Shown here: positions 54,320 through 62,379 of the stretch, in pieces
How positions within the stretch are numbered: the first letter of the stretch is position 1
Layout: each line of letters opens with the position of its first letter
Assembly: GCF_001936595.1 (NCBI RefSeq)
Contig: NZ_MLBG01000001.1
Span: 62,001-126,000 of the forward strand
Direction: 5' to 3'
DNA: 64,000 bases
Source: Desulfovibrio sp. DV
GTDB taxonomy: Bacteria > Desulfobacterota > Desulfovibrionia > Desulfovibrionales > Desulfovibrionaceae
Position numbers and translations under genes: made by a program
Notes under the pieces: model-generated
What the model was told of the DNA's origin: nothing
What the model saw: the letters and a program-made list of their open reading frames with translations, nothing else
Databases searched by the model: none

Positions 54320-55050
54320 CCGAGGACCTGACCCCCTACATCGAGCGCAGCGCGGCTACGGATCTGCCGGCCCTGCTGCGAGCCAAGGAAGAGGCAAAAA
54401 GGCGCATGAAAGACGACCCGAGCAAACCCAACGTCGAGGCGTTTCGCACCGTGCGCGACGAGGTCGACAAGGCAGCCACCGACCGCCCGGCCGGCGAGGG
54501 CCGGCTTTTCGCCAAAAAGCCCGGCGCGCTGGCCTACCTCCAGGGGCGCGGTTTCGCCATCCAAAAAACCAAGTTTTACGCGGACTGCAAGGCCGGCCTC
54601 GTCCCGACCAATGCCCAGGGCCAGTACGAGGAGGCGGTGCTGTTGGCCTATGCGGCCAAACTCCCCGTGGCCGCCAAGGAAGAGGACGGCAAACTCAACT
54701 CCGAAGCGCGACGGCGGTTGTCGGCCGATGCCGACCACAAATCCGAGCAGGCGCTGCTGGCCAAAATGCGGCGCGAAAAACTGGAGGGCCAGCTCGTGGC
54801 CCGGTCCGAGGTCGCGCGCGGGCTGGCCGCCCGAGCGCAGTTTTTCCGGGCGCAGATCGAGAACTTCGGCCCGCTTCTGGGGGCGCGGATCATTGCCGCC
54901 GTGGGTGGCGACGAGGCGCGGCTGCCGGAGTTTTTGGCCCTGTGGGAGGAGGCGACAGCGGATTGGATGGACGCCTGGTCCGAGGACCGGGAGTTCGTGG
55001 CCGGGCCGGCAGAGGATCCGTTGGACGATCCGGCTCCGGACGCGGCCTAA
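54316..55050 (+). CDS. Terminase small-subunit-like protein (Nu1-like)
   Basis: A 244-residue acidic, helical phage protein. After an N-terminal helix (PALLRAKEEAKRRMKDD) comes AYLQGRGFAIQKTKFYADCKAGLVP, a winged-helix-like DNA-binding unit. Then a long coiled stretch (SEARRRLSADADHKSEQALLAKMRREKLEGQLVARSEVARGLAAR) contains KLEGQLV, a phrase seen in terminase small subunits of the Nu1/DUF1441 type. It would recognise the packaging site for the GpA-type large subunit at 56492. The ATG at 54316 overlaps the methyltransferase stop; the frame is open upstream only as a shadow. Confidence 0.7.
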   Translation: MTEDLTPYIERSAATDLPALLRAKEEAKRRMKDDPSKPNVEAFRTVRDEVDKAATDRPAGEGRLFAKKPGALAYLQGRGFAIQKTKFYADCKAGLVPTNAQGQYEEAVLLAYAAKLPVAAKEEDGKLNSEARRRLSADADHKSEQALLAKMRREKLEGQLVARSEVARGLAARAQFFRAQIENFGPLLGARIIAAVGGDEARLPEFLALWEEATADWMDAWSEDREFVAGPAEDPLDDPAPDAA

Positions 55051-55074
55051 ACCCCAACACAAGGAGAGCATGGC

Positions 55075-55620
55075 ATGAGCGGCAGACCCTGGAACCAGAC
55101 GTTTAGCGGTTTGGCCTTTGACCTGGTCAGGCCGGACCGGTCCATGGTGTCCATCAAGGACATCGCCCAATCCCTGGCAAACCTGTGCCGGTTCAACGGC
55201 CACAGCAAGCGGTTTTACAGCGTGGCCGAGCACAGCCTGTACGTGTCCCGCGCCGTGCCGCACCACCTCGCCCTGCAGGGGCTGCTGCATGATGCCACCG
55301 AGGCCTATGTGGGCGACATGGTCGCGCCGCTGAAATCGTTGCTCCCGGAGTTCAAGGATTTGGAAAACCGCGTCCGTGACGCGATTTGCGCCCGGTTCGG
55401 GCTGCCTGTCGAGATGCCCGTTGGCGTCAGGGCTGCGGACAGGGCCATGCTGGCCACGGAGCTGGAGTACCTGATGCTGCCGCCGCCGCAATCCTGGGAG
55501 TTGGGGGTGGAACCCTACAAGCTGCACGAGATCGGCCTGTGCCATCCCAACCAGTTCGGGCTGTCGCCGCGCGAGGCGCATCGCCGCTTTCTGGAACGGT
55601 TTGCCGAGCTGGCGGTTTGA
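55075..55620 (+). CDS. HD-domain phosphohydrolase
   Basis: A 181-residue HD phosphohydrolase of the YfbR/YfdR-like type. Histidines and the HD pair: RFNGHSKRFYSVAEHSLYVSRAV, GLLHDATEAYVGDM, and a C-terminal LGVEPYKLHEIGLCHP. Phage members hydrolyse nucleoside phosphates, possibly shaping the nucleotide pool during infection. AAGGAG precedes the ATG. It sits between the small terminase-like and ASCH genes, with 13 bp to the latter. Confidence 0.85.
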   Translation: MSGRPWNQTFSGLAFDLVRPDRSMVSIKDIAQSLANLCRFNGHSKRFYSVAEHSLYVSRAVPHHLALQGLLHDATEAYVGDMVAPLKSLLPEFKDLENRVRDAICARFGLPVEMPVGVRAADRAMLATELEYLMLPPPQSWELGVEPYKLHEIGLCHPNQFGLSPREAHRRFLERFAELAV

Positions 55621-55633
55621 AGAGGGCTGCGTC

Positions 55634-56080
55634 ATGCGAATCCCAACCCTCGCTCTCTCTGTCCAGCAGCCCTGGGCCTGGCTCATCGTCAACGGTTTCA
55701 AGCCGCTCGAAAACCGGACCTGGGTATTGCCGGCCAAGCATGTCGGCCCGGTGCTGATCCAGGCCAGCGCCAAGCCGCTCTTTTCGATCTCCGCCGTCCG
55801 CGACATGCTCTATGAGCACCACGCCCGCTACGGCCTGGCCGGTGGCCTGCGCTTCCCGGAGGAGGGCCGGCAGACCGGCGGCATCGTGGGCATGGCCCGT
55901 TTCACCGGTTGCACCCGCGACCACGTTTCCCCTTGGGCGGCGCGGGGCCAGTGGCATTGGCTGATTGCCGACGCCAAGCTGCTGCCGTTTATGCCCTGCA
56001 AGGGGCGGCTGGGGTTTTTCCGGGTGGACTATGCCCCGGCCAGAGCGGGGCAGGGGAGTTTGATGGGGATGGCGTCGTGA
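55634..56080 (+). CDS. ASCH-domain protein
   Basis: A 148-residue ASCH protein, a PUA-like RNA-binding fold. The diagnostic segments are ALSVQQPWAWLIVNGFKPLENRTWVLPAKHVGPVLIQASAK and GIVGMARFTGCTRDHVSPWAARGQWHWLIADAKLLPFMPCKGRLGFFRVD. Related proteins bind or modify RNA or cleave N-acyl cytidines. In phages they may act on nucleotide metabolism or translation. Start at 55634; the frame's earlier ATG at 55601 lies in the HD gene. It ends in GTGATTG, coupling it to the next small frame. Confidence 0.8.
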   Translation: MRIPTLALSVQQPWAWLIVNGFKPLENRTWVLPAKHVGPVLIQASAKPLFSISAVRDMLYEHHARYGLAGGLRFPEEGRQTGGIVGMARFTGCTRDHVSPWAARGQWHWLIADAKLLPFMPCKGRLGFFRVDYAPARAGQGSLMGMAS

Positions 56081-56211
56081 TTGCACCCGGTCCGCATCCG
56101 CTCCACGACCTCGGGGCGGTCATCTCCAGCGGCGGTCTTAGCGAGTACGGTTTTTGCCGGGCCGGGTTGCGGTGGATCTGCGTGACTATGGCGAGGATGG
56201 GGGAAGCGTGA
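56077..56211 (+). CDS. Very small phage protein
   Basis: A 44-residue frame from GTG 56077, overlapping the ASCH stop (GTGA). It reads IAPGPHPLHDLGAVISSGGLSEYGFCRAGLRW and ends ICVTMARMGEA. No domain is recognisable. Translational coupling is the only support. The gap 56212-56345 after it shows nothing. Confidence 0.3.
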   Translation: MIAPGPHPLHDLGAVISSGGLSEYGFCRAGLRWICVTMARMGEA

Positions 56212-56345
56212 CGGCTATGGGCTAAACACTGTCCGCTGCAGTCCACAGTGCAGGAGAAGCCCGCGGGGGCGTACTGTAGTCTGTTTTGTTGGGGACGACA
56301 AATGTCATCCCCAATCCCATTCGCCTCACGAGGTAGACCAGCCCC

Positions 56346-56495
56346 ATGGAACAGCAACCACCACCAGACGCCGCTGATGAGGCGGCACGTTGGCGAGAAT
56401 ATGAGCGACGCAAAAAAGCCGAACTGGAGAACGCCCCGGAACCTCAGGCGCTTTGCGAGTTTTGCCGGGATTTGGCCGAGGAGTTAGCCCTTTGA
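56346..56495 (+). CDS. Small CxxC protein ahead of the large terminase
   Basis: A 49-residue acidic protein: MEQQPPPDAADEAARWREYERRKKAELENA and PQALCEFCRDLAEELAL. A charged helix is followed by a CEFC pair. Its stop overlaps the TTG start of the large terminase by a few bases, and its 3' part supplies the terminase ribosome site (GAGGAG), so it is probably translated. Function unknown. Confidence 0.5.
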   Translation: MEQQPPPDAADEAARWREYERRKKAELENAPEPQALCEFCRDLAEELAL

Positions 56496-58378
56496 GCGAC
56501 CCCGAATTTTTCCGCTTCACGGACGCCGAGCGCCGCATTTTCCGCAAGCGCGTTCGCCCGCGCCCCTCGGAGTGGGCAGCCCGCAATATCGTGGTGCAGG
56601 ACGGTCCCTATGCCGGGTCGCGGCTGCGTATGGATGTCACGCCCTACATGCCCGGCATCATGGACACCCTTTTCCAGCGTCACATCGAGGAAGTGGCCGT
56701 CTGCGCCTCGCCGCAGATCTCGAAGTCCGAGCTGCTCTTTGCCTGCCTCTTTTACAGCATGGAGTTTTTCCCGGGGCCGAAGCTCCTGGCCATGCCCGAC
56801 GAGGATACGCTGGTCCGGGCTGTCGAAAAAAAGCTGCTGCCGCGCATCAAAGGCTCGGCCACCTTGCGCAAGCTCTTTTTGCGCTACGCCAAGGGTGCCC
56901 TGGAGCTGGCCGACGGATCCACCTGCTACCTCGCCTCGGCCCAGTCGCCGAGCCAGCGCGCGTCCGTGTCGGTCATGCATCTGTTTTTGGATGAGGTGGA
57001 CCTCTATCGCCAACTGGCCGGCCAGGGCGCGCCGGTCACGGAATTTGAGGAGCGCGTCATCAGCTACGAGGGCAAGCGCAAAGTCCTCAAAATCTCCAAA
57101 CCCCTGGGTGATGAGTCGAGCGTGATCTGGGTCACCGTCACCACGGGGTGCGACGAGTTGCGCCGCTGGCATGTGCCGTGCCCGTCGTGCGGCACGGTCC
57201 AGGTGATGGATGAGGCCCACGTGGTGGTGCTCGAGGATTGCCGCGATCCCCGGGAGATCAAGCGCCGCAAGCTCGGCCGCTACAAATGCCCGCATTGCAA
57301 ATATCACTGGACCGACCACGCCCGGAACGTGGCCGTGTCGCGCGGCGAATGGATCGCCGACCAACCCGTGCATCGGCCGCGTGCGGTCGGGTTTCACCTG
57401 CCGTCGCTGGTGTCACGTTTCGTGAGTCTCTCCGAGTTCGCGGCCGACAAGGTCGCGGCCGATGATTCGGACGACGACCGGGTCAAGCGGGACTTTAAAA
57501 ACGGCCGCTGCGCCCTGCCGCACAAAGCCGTGACCATGGAGTCGTCGGAGGCCAACGTCCTGGCCCGCCGGGCCATGTGGCTGCCGGCCAAGACCGTGCC
57601 CACCGAGGCCGTGGCCCTCACCTGCGGCATCGACACCCAGGCCAAAAGCTTTTGGTTTTCGGTGGTGGCCTGGGGGCCAACGCTCCAGGGGTGGCTCATC
57701 GACTATGGCCAGATCTCCACCTGGGAGGATGTCATGTCCCTGGTGCACGGGACGCGTTATCCGGTGCTCGGCCAACCCGGGACGGACATGGGCATCTGGC
57801 GCGTGGCCATTGACTCGGGCGGCAACGCCACCGAGCACGAGGTGCTCACCCGCACCGAAGAGGTCTACGCCTGGTGCCGCTCGCGCGGCGAGGGCCGGCT
57901 TTTCCCGACCAAGGGCCGCAGCCGGGACCACCACGTGCCTGTCTCCTGGACCACCATCGACAAGCTGCCGCACTCTGGCCGGGCCATCCCCGGCGGGCTG
58001 CAGCTCTATCTGCTCGACGTCAACCACCTGAAAATGGTGCTGTTTAAGCGCCTGACCGCCGAGGCGCGCCAGCCCATCCTGCTCCATGCCGGCGTGGGCG
58101 ATGATTTCGCCCGCCAGATGTCGGCCGAGCGCCTGGTCAAAGACAAAAATAACAAGCTCGTCTGGGAGCTGCTCCACCGCGACAACCACTTGCTCGACTC
58201 GACCGCCAACGCCCTGGCTTGCGTGGACGACTCCTGGTCGCCGTCCCTGCGCTACATGCTCGAGCACCAGGACGATGGCGACGCCTCGGCCCGGGCCGAT
58301 GAGCACCGGGGCGGCGACACCCCATCCGTCCTGGCCCAGGCCGCCAGCCGTGCCAGCGCCATCCTGGCCAACCGATAA
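56492..58378 (+). CDS. Phage terminase large subunit (GpA family)
   Basis: A 628-residue packaging motor/nuclease of the lambda GpA family. The N-terminus is SDPEFFRFTDAERRIFRKRVRPRPSEWAARNIVV. A Walker A-like CASPQISKSELL is at residues 71-82, with Walker B SVMHLFLDEVDLY near 165. A cysteine-rich insert (CPSCG, CPHCKYHW) lies near 230-270. The C-terminal nuclease begins at LTCGIDTQAKSFWFSVVAWGP near 380. The start is TTG at 56492, with GAGGAG eight bases upstream. It cuts the concatemer and fills the capsid with the help of the small subunit at 54316. Confidence 0.93.
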   Translation: MSDPEFFRFTDAERRIFRKRVRPRPSEWAARNIVVQDGPYAGSRLRMDVTPYMPGIMDTLFQRHIEEVAVCASPQISKSELLFACLFYSMEFFPGPKLLAMPDEDTLVRAVEKKLLPRIKGSATLRKLFLRYAKGALELADGSTCYLASAQSPSQRASVSVMHLFLDEVDLYRQLAGQGAPVTEFEERVISYEGKRKVLKISKPLGDESSVIWVTVTTGCDELRRWHVPCPSCGTVQVMDEAHVVVLEDCRDPREIKRRKLGRYKCPHCKYHWTDHARNVAVSRGEWIADQPVHRPRAVGFHLPSLVSRFVSLSEFAADKVAADDSDDDRVKRDFKNGRCALPHKAVTMESSEANVLARRAMWLPAKTVPTEAVALTCGIDTQAKSFWFSVVAWGPTLQGWLIDYGQISTWEDVMSLVHGTRYPVLGQPGTDMGIWRVAIDSGGNATEHEVLTRTEEVYAWCRSRGEGRLFPTKGRSRDHHVPVSWTTIDKLPHSGRAIPGGLQLYLLDVNHLKMVLFKRLTAEARQPILLHAGVGDDFARQMSAERLVKDKNNKLVWELLHRDNHLLDSTANALACVDDSWSPSLRYMLEHQDDGDASARADEHRGGDTPSVLAQAASRASAILANR

Positions 58379-58389
58379 CGAGGACACCC

Positions 58390-58623
58390 ATGCGCCAGAC
58401 AAATCTGCCCCACGATCGCACCGCCCACGGCCCGCTGCTCAACGTCAAGCAGGTGATGGAGCGGCTCGACTGCTCAAAAACATTTGTCTATGACTTGATT
58501 AAGTCGCAGCAACTGGCCCACGTCAGGCTGGGCACGGTTAAGGGGCTGCGCGTCCCGGAAAAAAGCCTGAAGCTTTACATCCGCAAAAAAGAGGCGGCGG
58601 CCAAGAGCGGGGTGGAATCATGA
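58390..58623 (+). CDS. Excisionase/MerR-type helix-turn-helix protein
   Basis: A 77-residue DNA-binding protein of the excisionase family: LLNVKQVMERLDCSKTFVYDLIKSQQLAHVRLGTVKGLRVPEKSLKLYIRKKE. This is the winged-helix of Xis/AlpA-type or MerR-like regulators. It lies 11 bp after the large terminase, an unusual place for an excisionase, so a role in DNA binding during packaging or in regulation is as likely. Its stop overlaps the next start by four bases. Confidence 0.8.
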   Translation: MRQTNLPHDRTAHGPLLNVKQVMERLDCSKTFVYDLIKSQQLAHVRLGTVKGLRVPEKSLKLYIRKKEAAAKSGVES

Positions 58624-58739
58624 GGCGTTGGGTCCTTTGCCTGTTGGTATTGTTTGCGGCCGCGCTCTCCGGGTCGCCTGCCCTGGCCGGAGACGAGGCG
58701 CGGATCTACGACGCCAAGGGGCGTTACCAGGCCGGGTGA
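58620..58739 (+). CDS. Tiny exported protein, probably truncated
   Basis: A 39-residue frame starting RRWVLCLLVLFAAALSGSPALAG, a signal peptide, then DEARIYDAKGRYQAG and stop. Beyond, in another frame, MMDGNGNAQVYD and a stop look like its natural continuation (repeat-like IYDAKGRYQ / VYD). It appears shortened by a one-base frameshift and a stop. The ATG overlaps the preceding gene. Confidence 0.4.
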   Translation: MRRWVLCLLVLFAAALSGSPALAGDEARIYDAKGRYQAG

Positions 58740-59011
58740 TGATGGACGGCAACGGCAACGCCCAGGTTTACGATTAGCATGGCAAAAATTAGAGAGCGTG
58801 TTGAAAAATGTGGATACGTTATGTGAGATGTGCCTTGTGTGAATTAGTTCTTCTGACTAGGTGCAGGATAATAGTGGGGTAATGGTGAATGATATGTTTA
58901 TGATTGACATGTGAGTGCTGTTAAGTAATATTTATGTCAATTTATTATACGTGCTTGGAATGTATTGGTTTTTTGGAATTAAATACAAAGATGGGCCAAA
59001 GGAGGGTGTCT

Positions 59012-59266
59012 ATGTTTTCTTGGATGTCCTTGCCGCTTGTTATTCTGATCTTTTTTCTAAGTTTTGCTTCAGCTTTCAGTCAAGATGGTCCTGGGATTCA
59101 TCGTCTGCCTCCTCCTCCTCCTCCTCCTCCGTTAGCGCAGCAATCTGGTAGTAATGCAAATATTGTTGATGCGTTAAAGAAAGAAAATTCCTTGCTAAAG
59201 AAAAAAATTAGACTACTTGAAGACTATGTGCGTCAACTTGAGGCGAGGATTAAGGAAAATAAATAG
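59012..59266 (+). CDS. AT-rich cassette protein 1: anchored proline-rich coiled coil
   Basis: An 84-residue protein. Residues 1-22 (MFSWMSLPLVILIFFLSFAS) form a signal or anchor. HRLPPPPPPPPLAQ is a proline stretch. The C-terminal half is a coiled coil (IVDALKKENSLLKKKIRLLEDYVRQLEARIKENK). GGAGG stands before the ATG. GC is far below the surrounding phage. It shares the C-terminal coiled-coil pattern with the third gene of the cassette (59662). No family recognised. Confidence 0.55.
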   Translation: MFSWMSLPLVILIFFLSFASAFSQDGPGIHRLPPPPPPPPLAQQSGSNANIVDALKKENSLLKKKIRLLEDYVRQLEARIKENK

Positions 59267-59280
59267 GAGGTTTTTCAAAG

Positions 59281-59637
59281 ATGGAGATGTCTTTGGATGA
59301 AATCAAGAATGCAATTGATGCTGTTAATCATGAATTAGCTGGTTCTCAAAGTGTTAATAATGAGCAAGTCGTGTGGTGGACTACTCAAAGTGCGATGACA
59401 ATGTGTGCGTCAATATTGATTTTTTGTATTGTTGTATTGGGATTTGTAACATATTTGCTGAAGTCCGGTGCTGAACAACCTGAGGCGATTCTTAGAATGT
59501 TTGGAACGATAATAATAATTATAGTTACAGTATTTCTTGTTGTTGCTGGGTATAATGACCAGCAAATTGCTCCTGCAATTGGGTTGCTTGGAACAATAGC
59601 TGGTTACTTGCTTGGAAAAGATGTGAAAAAGGTATAG
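59281..59637 (+). CDS. AT-rich cassette protein 2: two-helix membrane protein
   Basis: A 118-residue integral membrane protein. An N-terminal amphipathic region (SLDEIKNAIDAVNHELAGSQSVNNEQVVWW) is followed by two transmembrane helices (about residues 38-61, MTMCASILIFCIVVLGFVTYLL, and about 73-92, MFGTIIIIIVTVFLVVAGY) and a glycine-rich end (GLLGTIAGYLLGKDVKKV). AGGAGG precedes the ATG at 59281. It is 14 bp after the first cassette gene and 24 bp before the third. Phage holin-like by size but unlike a classical holin. No family recognised. Confidence 0.55.
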   Translation: MEMSLDEIKNAIDAVNHELAGSQSVNNEQVVWWTTQSAMTMCASILIFCIVVLGFVTYLLKSGAEQPEAILRMFGTIIIIIVTVFLVVAGYNDQQIAPAIGLLGTIAGYLLGKDVKKV

Positions 59638-59661
59638 TGTGTGAGTTGAAGGATTTTCAAT

Positions 59662-59901
59662 ATGCGCAGGAAGTTGTGTTTATTAATAAGTATCTCCATC
59701 TTGTTGATCGGCCTAGTTGTTGCATTTGGATATTTTTCGCGTTTACAATTTGTTCCGCTTGCTGGCTCAAGCCCTAAATTGGGTAAAGAAAACGATGAAA
59801 TTGTCACTTTGTTGAATGAAAATGCATTGCTAAGGGAAAAGATAAGATTAATTGAGCAATATATAAAAGAACTTGAAAAAAACTTGGCAAGTGGAAACTA
59901 A
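59662..59901 (+). CDS. AT-rich cassette protein 3: signal-anchored coiled coil
   Basis: A 79-residue protein. Residues 1-24 (MRRKLCLLISISILLIGLVVAF) are a basic-hydrophobic anchor. A short linker follows, then the coiled coil EIVTLLNENALLREKIRLIEQYIKELEKNLASGN. This parallels the end of cassette protein 1 (VDALKKENSLLKKKIRLLEDYVRQLEARIKE), so the two may be paralogues or form a heteromer. No family recognised. Confidence 0.55.
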   Translation: MRRKLCLLISISILLIGLVVAFGYFSRLQFVPLAGSSPKLGKENDEIVTLLNENALLREKIRLIEQYIKELEKNLASGN

Positions 59902-59932
59902 TGGCGTTGTTTAGATAACTTCCGTTGGCTAA

Positions 59933-60277
59933 GCCGGTCTTTCTGACTCTATCCCGGGCTGTTTGACCCAGGGCGACACCGAGGCCCGGGCCATGGAAAT
60001 GGCCGTGGATGCTCTCAGCGGGCACATACACACCCTGCGCGACCTGGACAGGGAGGTGCCGCCGCCGTCGCCGTTGGCAGCGTTGGCGATCCCGTCCGGC
60101 GCGCGGGTGGCGTTGGTCCCCGGGCCTGCCAGCGAAACCCCACCGGTACGCATCAGTGTCTCCATCAACCAGGGCTTGTTGCGCGATGTCGACGCGGCGG
60201 CCAAACGCGAGGGCATGACCCGCTCCGGGTTCCTGGCGGCGGCGGCCCGCACGATGCTGTCCCAGATCCAAGCGTAA
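59933..60277 (+). pseudogene. 5'-truncated HicB-type antitoxin
   Basis: Open from a stop at 59930, the frame reads AGLSDSIPGCLTQGDTEARAMEMAVDALSGH, the HicB signature IPGC-x-TQGDT, then a linker and a C-terminal ribbon-helix-helix (VRISVSINQGLLRDVDAAAKREGMTRSGFLAAAARTML). The first 15-25 residues of HicB are missing and no start codon stands in their place, so it is probably inactive. No hicA toxin is adjacent. The break falls exactly at the end of the AT-rich cassette. Confidence 0.75.
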
Positions 60278-60547
60278 CAGCCCGATCCTGCTGCTTAAAC
60301 CGCCCCCGCGCCGTCCGGCCCGGGGCGTTGTCTTTCCTGGTTCCAGGTCGCCGGACAAACTATTTTTCGACGATGCAAATTTGACCCCCGATTTAGCATC
60401 CCTCCCTCCCCGCCTAAAACCCGCGCCACGCCTGTCCTCCCGGGCGGCCCGCCCGCACTGAAAACCCCCTGAAAAAACCGTCCGTATCGTCCTTATTGTC
60501 CTTATCGTCCACCAGTCGGCCCAGGCGAGTGTGCTAGCCCCTCGCCC

Positions 60548-60784
60548 ATGGCCATATTCACCCGAGCGGAAAAGCAGACCCACATCGACACCTGGAAGGC
60601 GGCGCTTCTCGCAGTCGCGTCGGGCGCTGAGTTCACCATCGGCACCCGCCGGTTGCGCCGGGCCGATCTGCCGGACATCCAGAACCATCTCGATTGGCTG
60701 GATGCGTTGCCGACCAAAGAGGATGAGGCCGCCGGCCGAGGCTCCCCCCAATTCCACGAACTGATCCCCAGGCGGTCATCGTAA
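60548..60784 (+). CDS. gpW-like phage head-tail joining protein
   Basis: A 78-residue protein MAIFTRAEKQTHIDTWKAALLAVASGAEFTIGTRRLRRADLPDIQNHLDWLDAL, the gpW/DUF6148 pattern, followed by a charged tail. In lambda-type phages it completes the head for tail joining. Its position just before the portal gene fits; its stop overlaps the portal ATG (TAATGG). The gap 60278-60547 before it shows nothing coding; CGTCCACCAGTCGGCCCAGG within it also occurs in the remnant at 46032. Confidence 0.8.
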   Translation: MAIFTRAEKQTHIDTWKAALLAVASGAEFTIGTRRLRRADLPDIQNHLDWLDALPTKEDEAAGRGSPQFHELIPRRSS

Positions 60785-62379
60785 TGGCCGGCAACTGGCT
60801 GGATCGCGCCATCGGGTACGTCTCGCCCGAGCGTGGGCTGCGTCGGGCCAAGGCCCGGGCCGGCATGGATGCCCTGGCCGGGCTGGTGCAGGGAGTGCGC
60901 CGCACTGCGGCCAGCCGTGACGGGACCATGGCCAATTTCAGCCCCGTCCGCCAAAATCCCTACACCGTCGAGCGCGACGCCGACCTCATCCGCGACCGGG
61001 CCGAATCCCTGGTCAGCAGCGACGGGCTGGCCGCCTCCTGTGTCGATACCCTGGCCCTCAATGTCGTTGGCTCCGGGCTGCGGCCGCAGTCCACGCCCGA
61101 TAGCGCCCTGCTGAAACTGTCCGACGGCGAGGCCGACGCCTTTGCCGAGAGCGCCGAACGGGCCTGGGACGTTTGGTGCCGCGAGGCAGACGCGGCCGAC
61201 ACCGACCATTGCAATGACCTGCAGTATCAGGCCGTGCGCTCCATGTTCGCCATGGGTGAATTTGTCCATCTCCCGGTTTGGATCGAGGAACCCGGGCGGC
61301 ATTTTGGCCTGGCCCTGCAGACCCTGCACCCGGGCCGGCTGCGTACCCCGTCGGATCGGATGCACGATTCGAGCATCCGGCGCGGCATCGAGATCGGCGA
61401 GTACGGCCGCCCGGTTGCCTACTGGCTGGCCGAGCCGCCGGACAACCGTTCCTTGGCCGGCCTGTCGAGCGCCTACTTTCGGCGCGTCCCCCGAAAGATT
61501 GGCCACCGCTGGGGCTGTCTGCATCGCCGCCATGCCTGCGGTCCGGAACAGCCGCGCGGTGAAACGCGCCTGGCCCCGGCCATGAAATTGTTTTCCGACA
61601 TTTCGGCTTATGTGGATTCCGAGCTGGTGGGCGCGGTCATCGCGGCCAGCCTGACGGTATTCATGGAGACGGCCAACGATGCCATGGGCGGCGTGGGTGC
61701 AATCGGTCTCGACGGCTCCAAAAAGTCGGGTCTGGTCAATGCCTATCCCAAGGAGCTTGTTCCGGGGACGCTCATCACCGGCCGGGCCGGTGACAAGCCG
61801 CATCTGCTGGCCAACCCCCGGCCGTCTGACAGCTTCGATCCGTTCATGACCCGCCTGTCAAAATTGGTGACCGCCTCCACCGGTCAGACCTTCGAGGGCG
61901 TGTTCAAGGATTTTTCCCAGACCAACTACTCGTCGGCCCGGGCCGGTCTGCTTGAGGTCTGGAAACTCCACACCCTGCTGCAGGACTGGTTCGTGCGCGG
62001 CTACCTGCACCCCCTCTGGGAGATGGTCCTGGAGGAGGCGTGGTGGCGCGGGATGCTGGTCATGCCCAAACACGCCCCGGATTTTTACGCCGCCCGCGAC
62101 GCCTGGTGCTCTGCCTCCTGGACCCGCCCGCCGCGTGGCCAGATCGATACCGTCAAGGAGCGCACGGGCGAGCAGCTCGGCCTCGACAATCTGACCGACT
62201 CCGTCACCGACATCCTGTACTCGCGCGGCCAGGATCCCGAGACCATGGCCCGCAAGATCGCCCGGGAGCGTCGCACCTTCGCCCGTTACGGCTTGGTGCC
62301 GGCGGCGTCCTCGGTTTCGGTTTGCGTCCAGATCCCGGCCAACGATGACGAGGACACCAAAAAGGAGGCCACCGCGTGA
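60784..62379 (+). CDS. Phage portal protein (lambda family)
   Basis: A 531-residue portal protein, the dodecameric ring through which DNA is packaged. The lambda-type features are NFSPVRQNPYTVERDADLIRDRAESLVSSDGLAASCVDTLALNVVGSGLRPQ, AERAWDVWCREADAADTDH, ETRLAPAMKLFSDISAYVDSELVGAVIAASLTVF, and FEGVFKDFSQTNYSSARAGLLEVWK. A stretch around residue 245 (KIGHRWGCLHRRHACGPEQ) looks altered but stays in frame. The stop overlaps the protease start by four bases. Confidence 0.93.
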   Translation: MAGNWLDRAIGYVSPERGLRRAKARAGMDALAGLVQGVRRTAASRDGTMANFSPVRQNPYTVERDADLIRDRAESLVSSDGLAASCVDTLALNVVGSGLRPQSTPDSALLKLSDGEADAFAESAERAWDVWCREADAADTDHCNDLQYQAVRSMFAMGEFVHLPVWIEEPGRHFGLALQTLHPGRLRTPSDRMHDSSIRRGIEIGEYGRPVAYWLAEPPDNRSLAGLSSAYFRRVPRKIGHRWGCLHRRHACGPEQPRGETRLAPAMKLFSDISAYVDSELVGAVIAASLTVFMETANDAMGGVGAIGLDGSKKSGLVNAYPKELVPGTLITGRAGDKPHLLANPRPSDSFDPFMTRLSKLVTASTGQTFEGVFKDFSQTNYSSARAGLLEVWKLHTLLQDWFVRGYLHPLWEMVLEEAWWRGMLVMPKHAPDFYAARDAWCSASWTRPPRGQIDTVKERTGEQLGLDNLTDSVTDILYSRGQDPETMARKIARERRTFARYGLVPAASSVSVCVQIPANDDEDTKKEATA

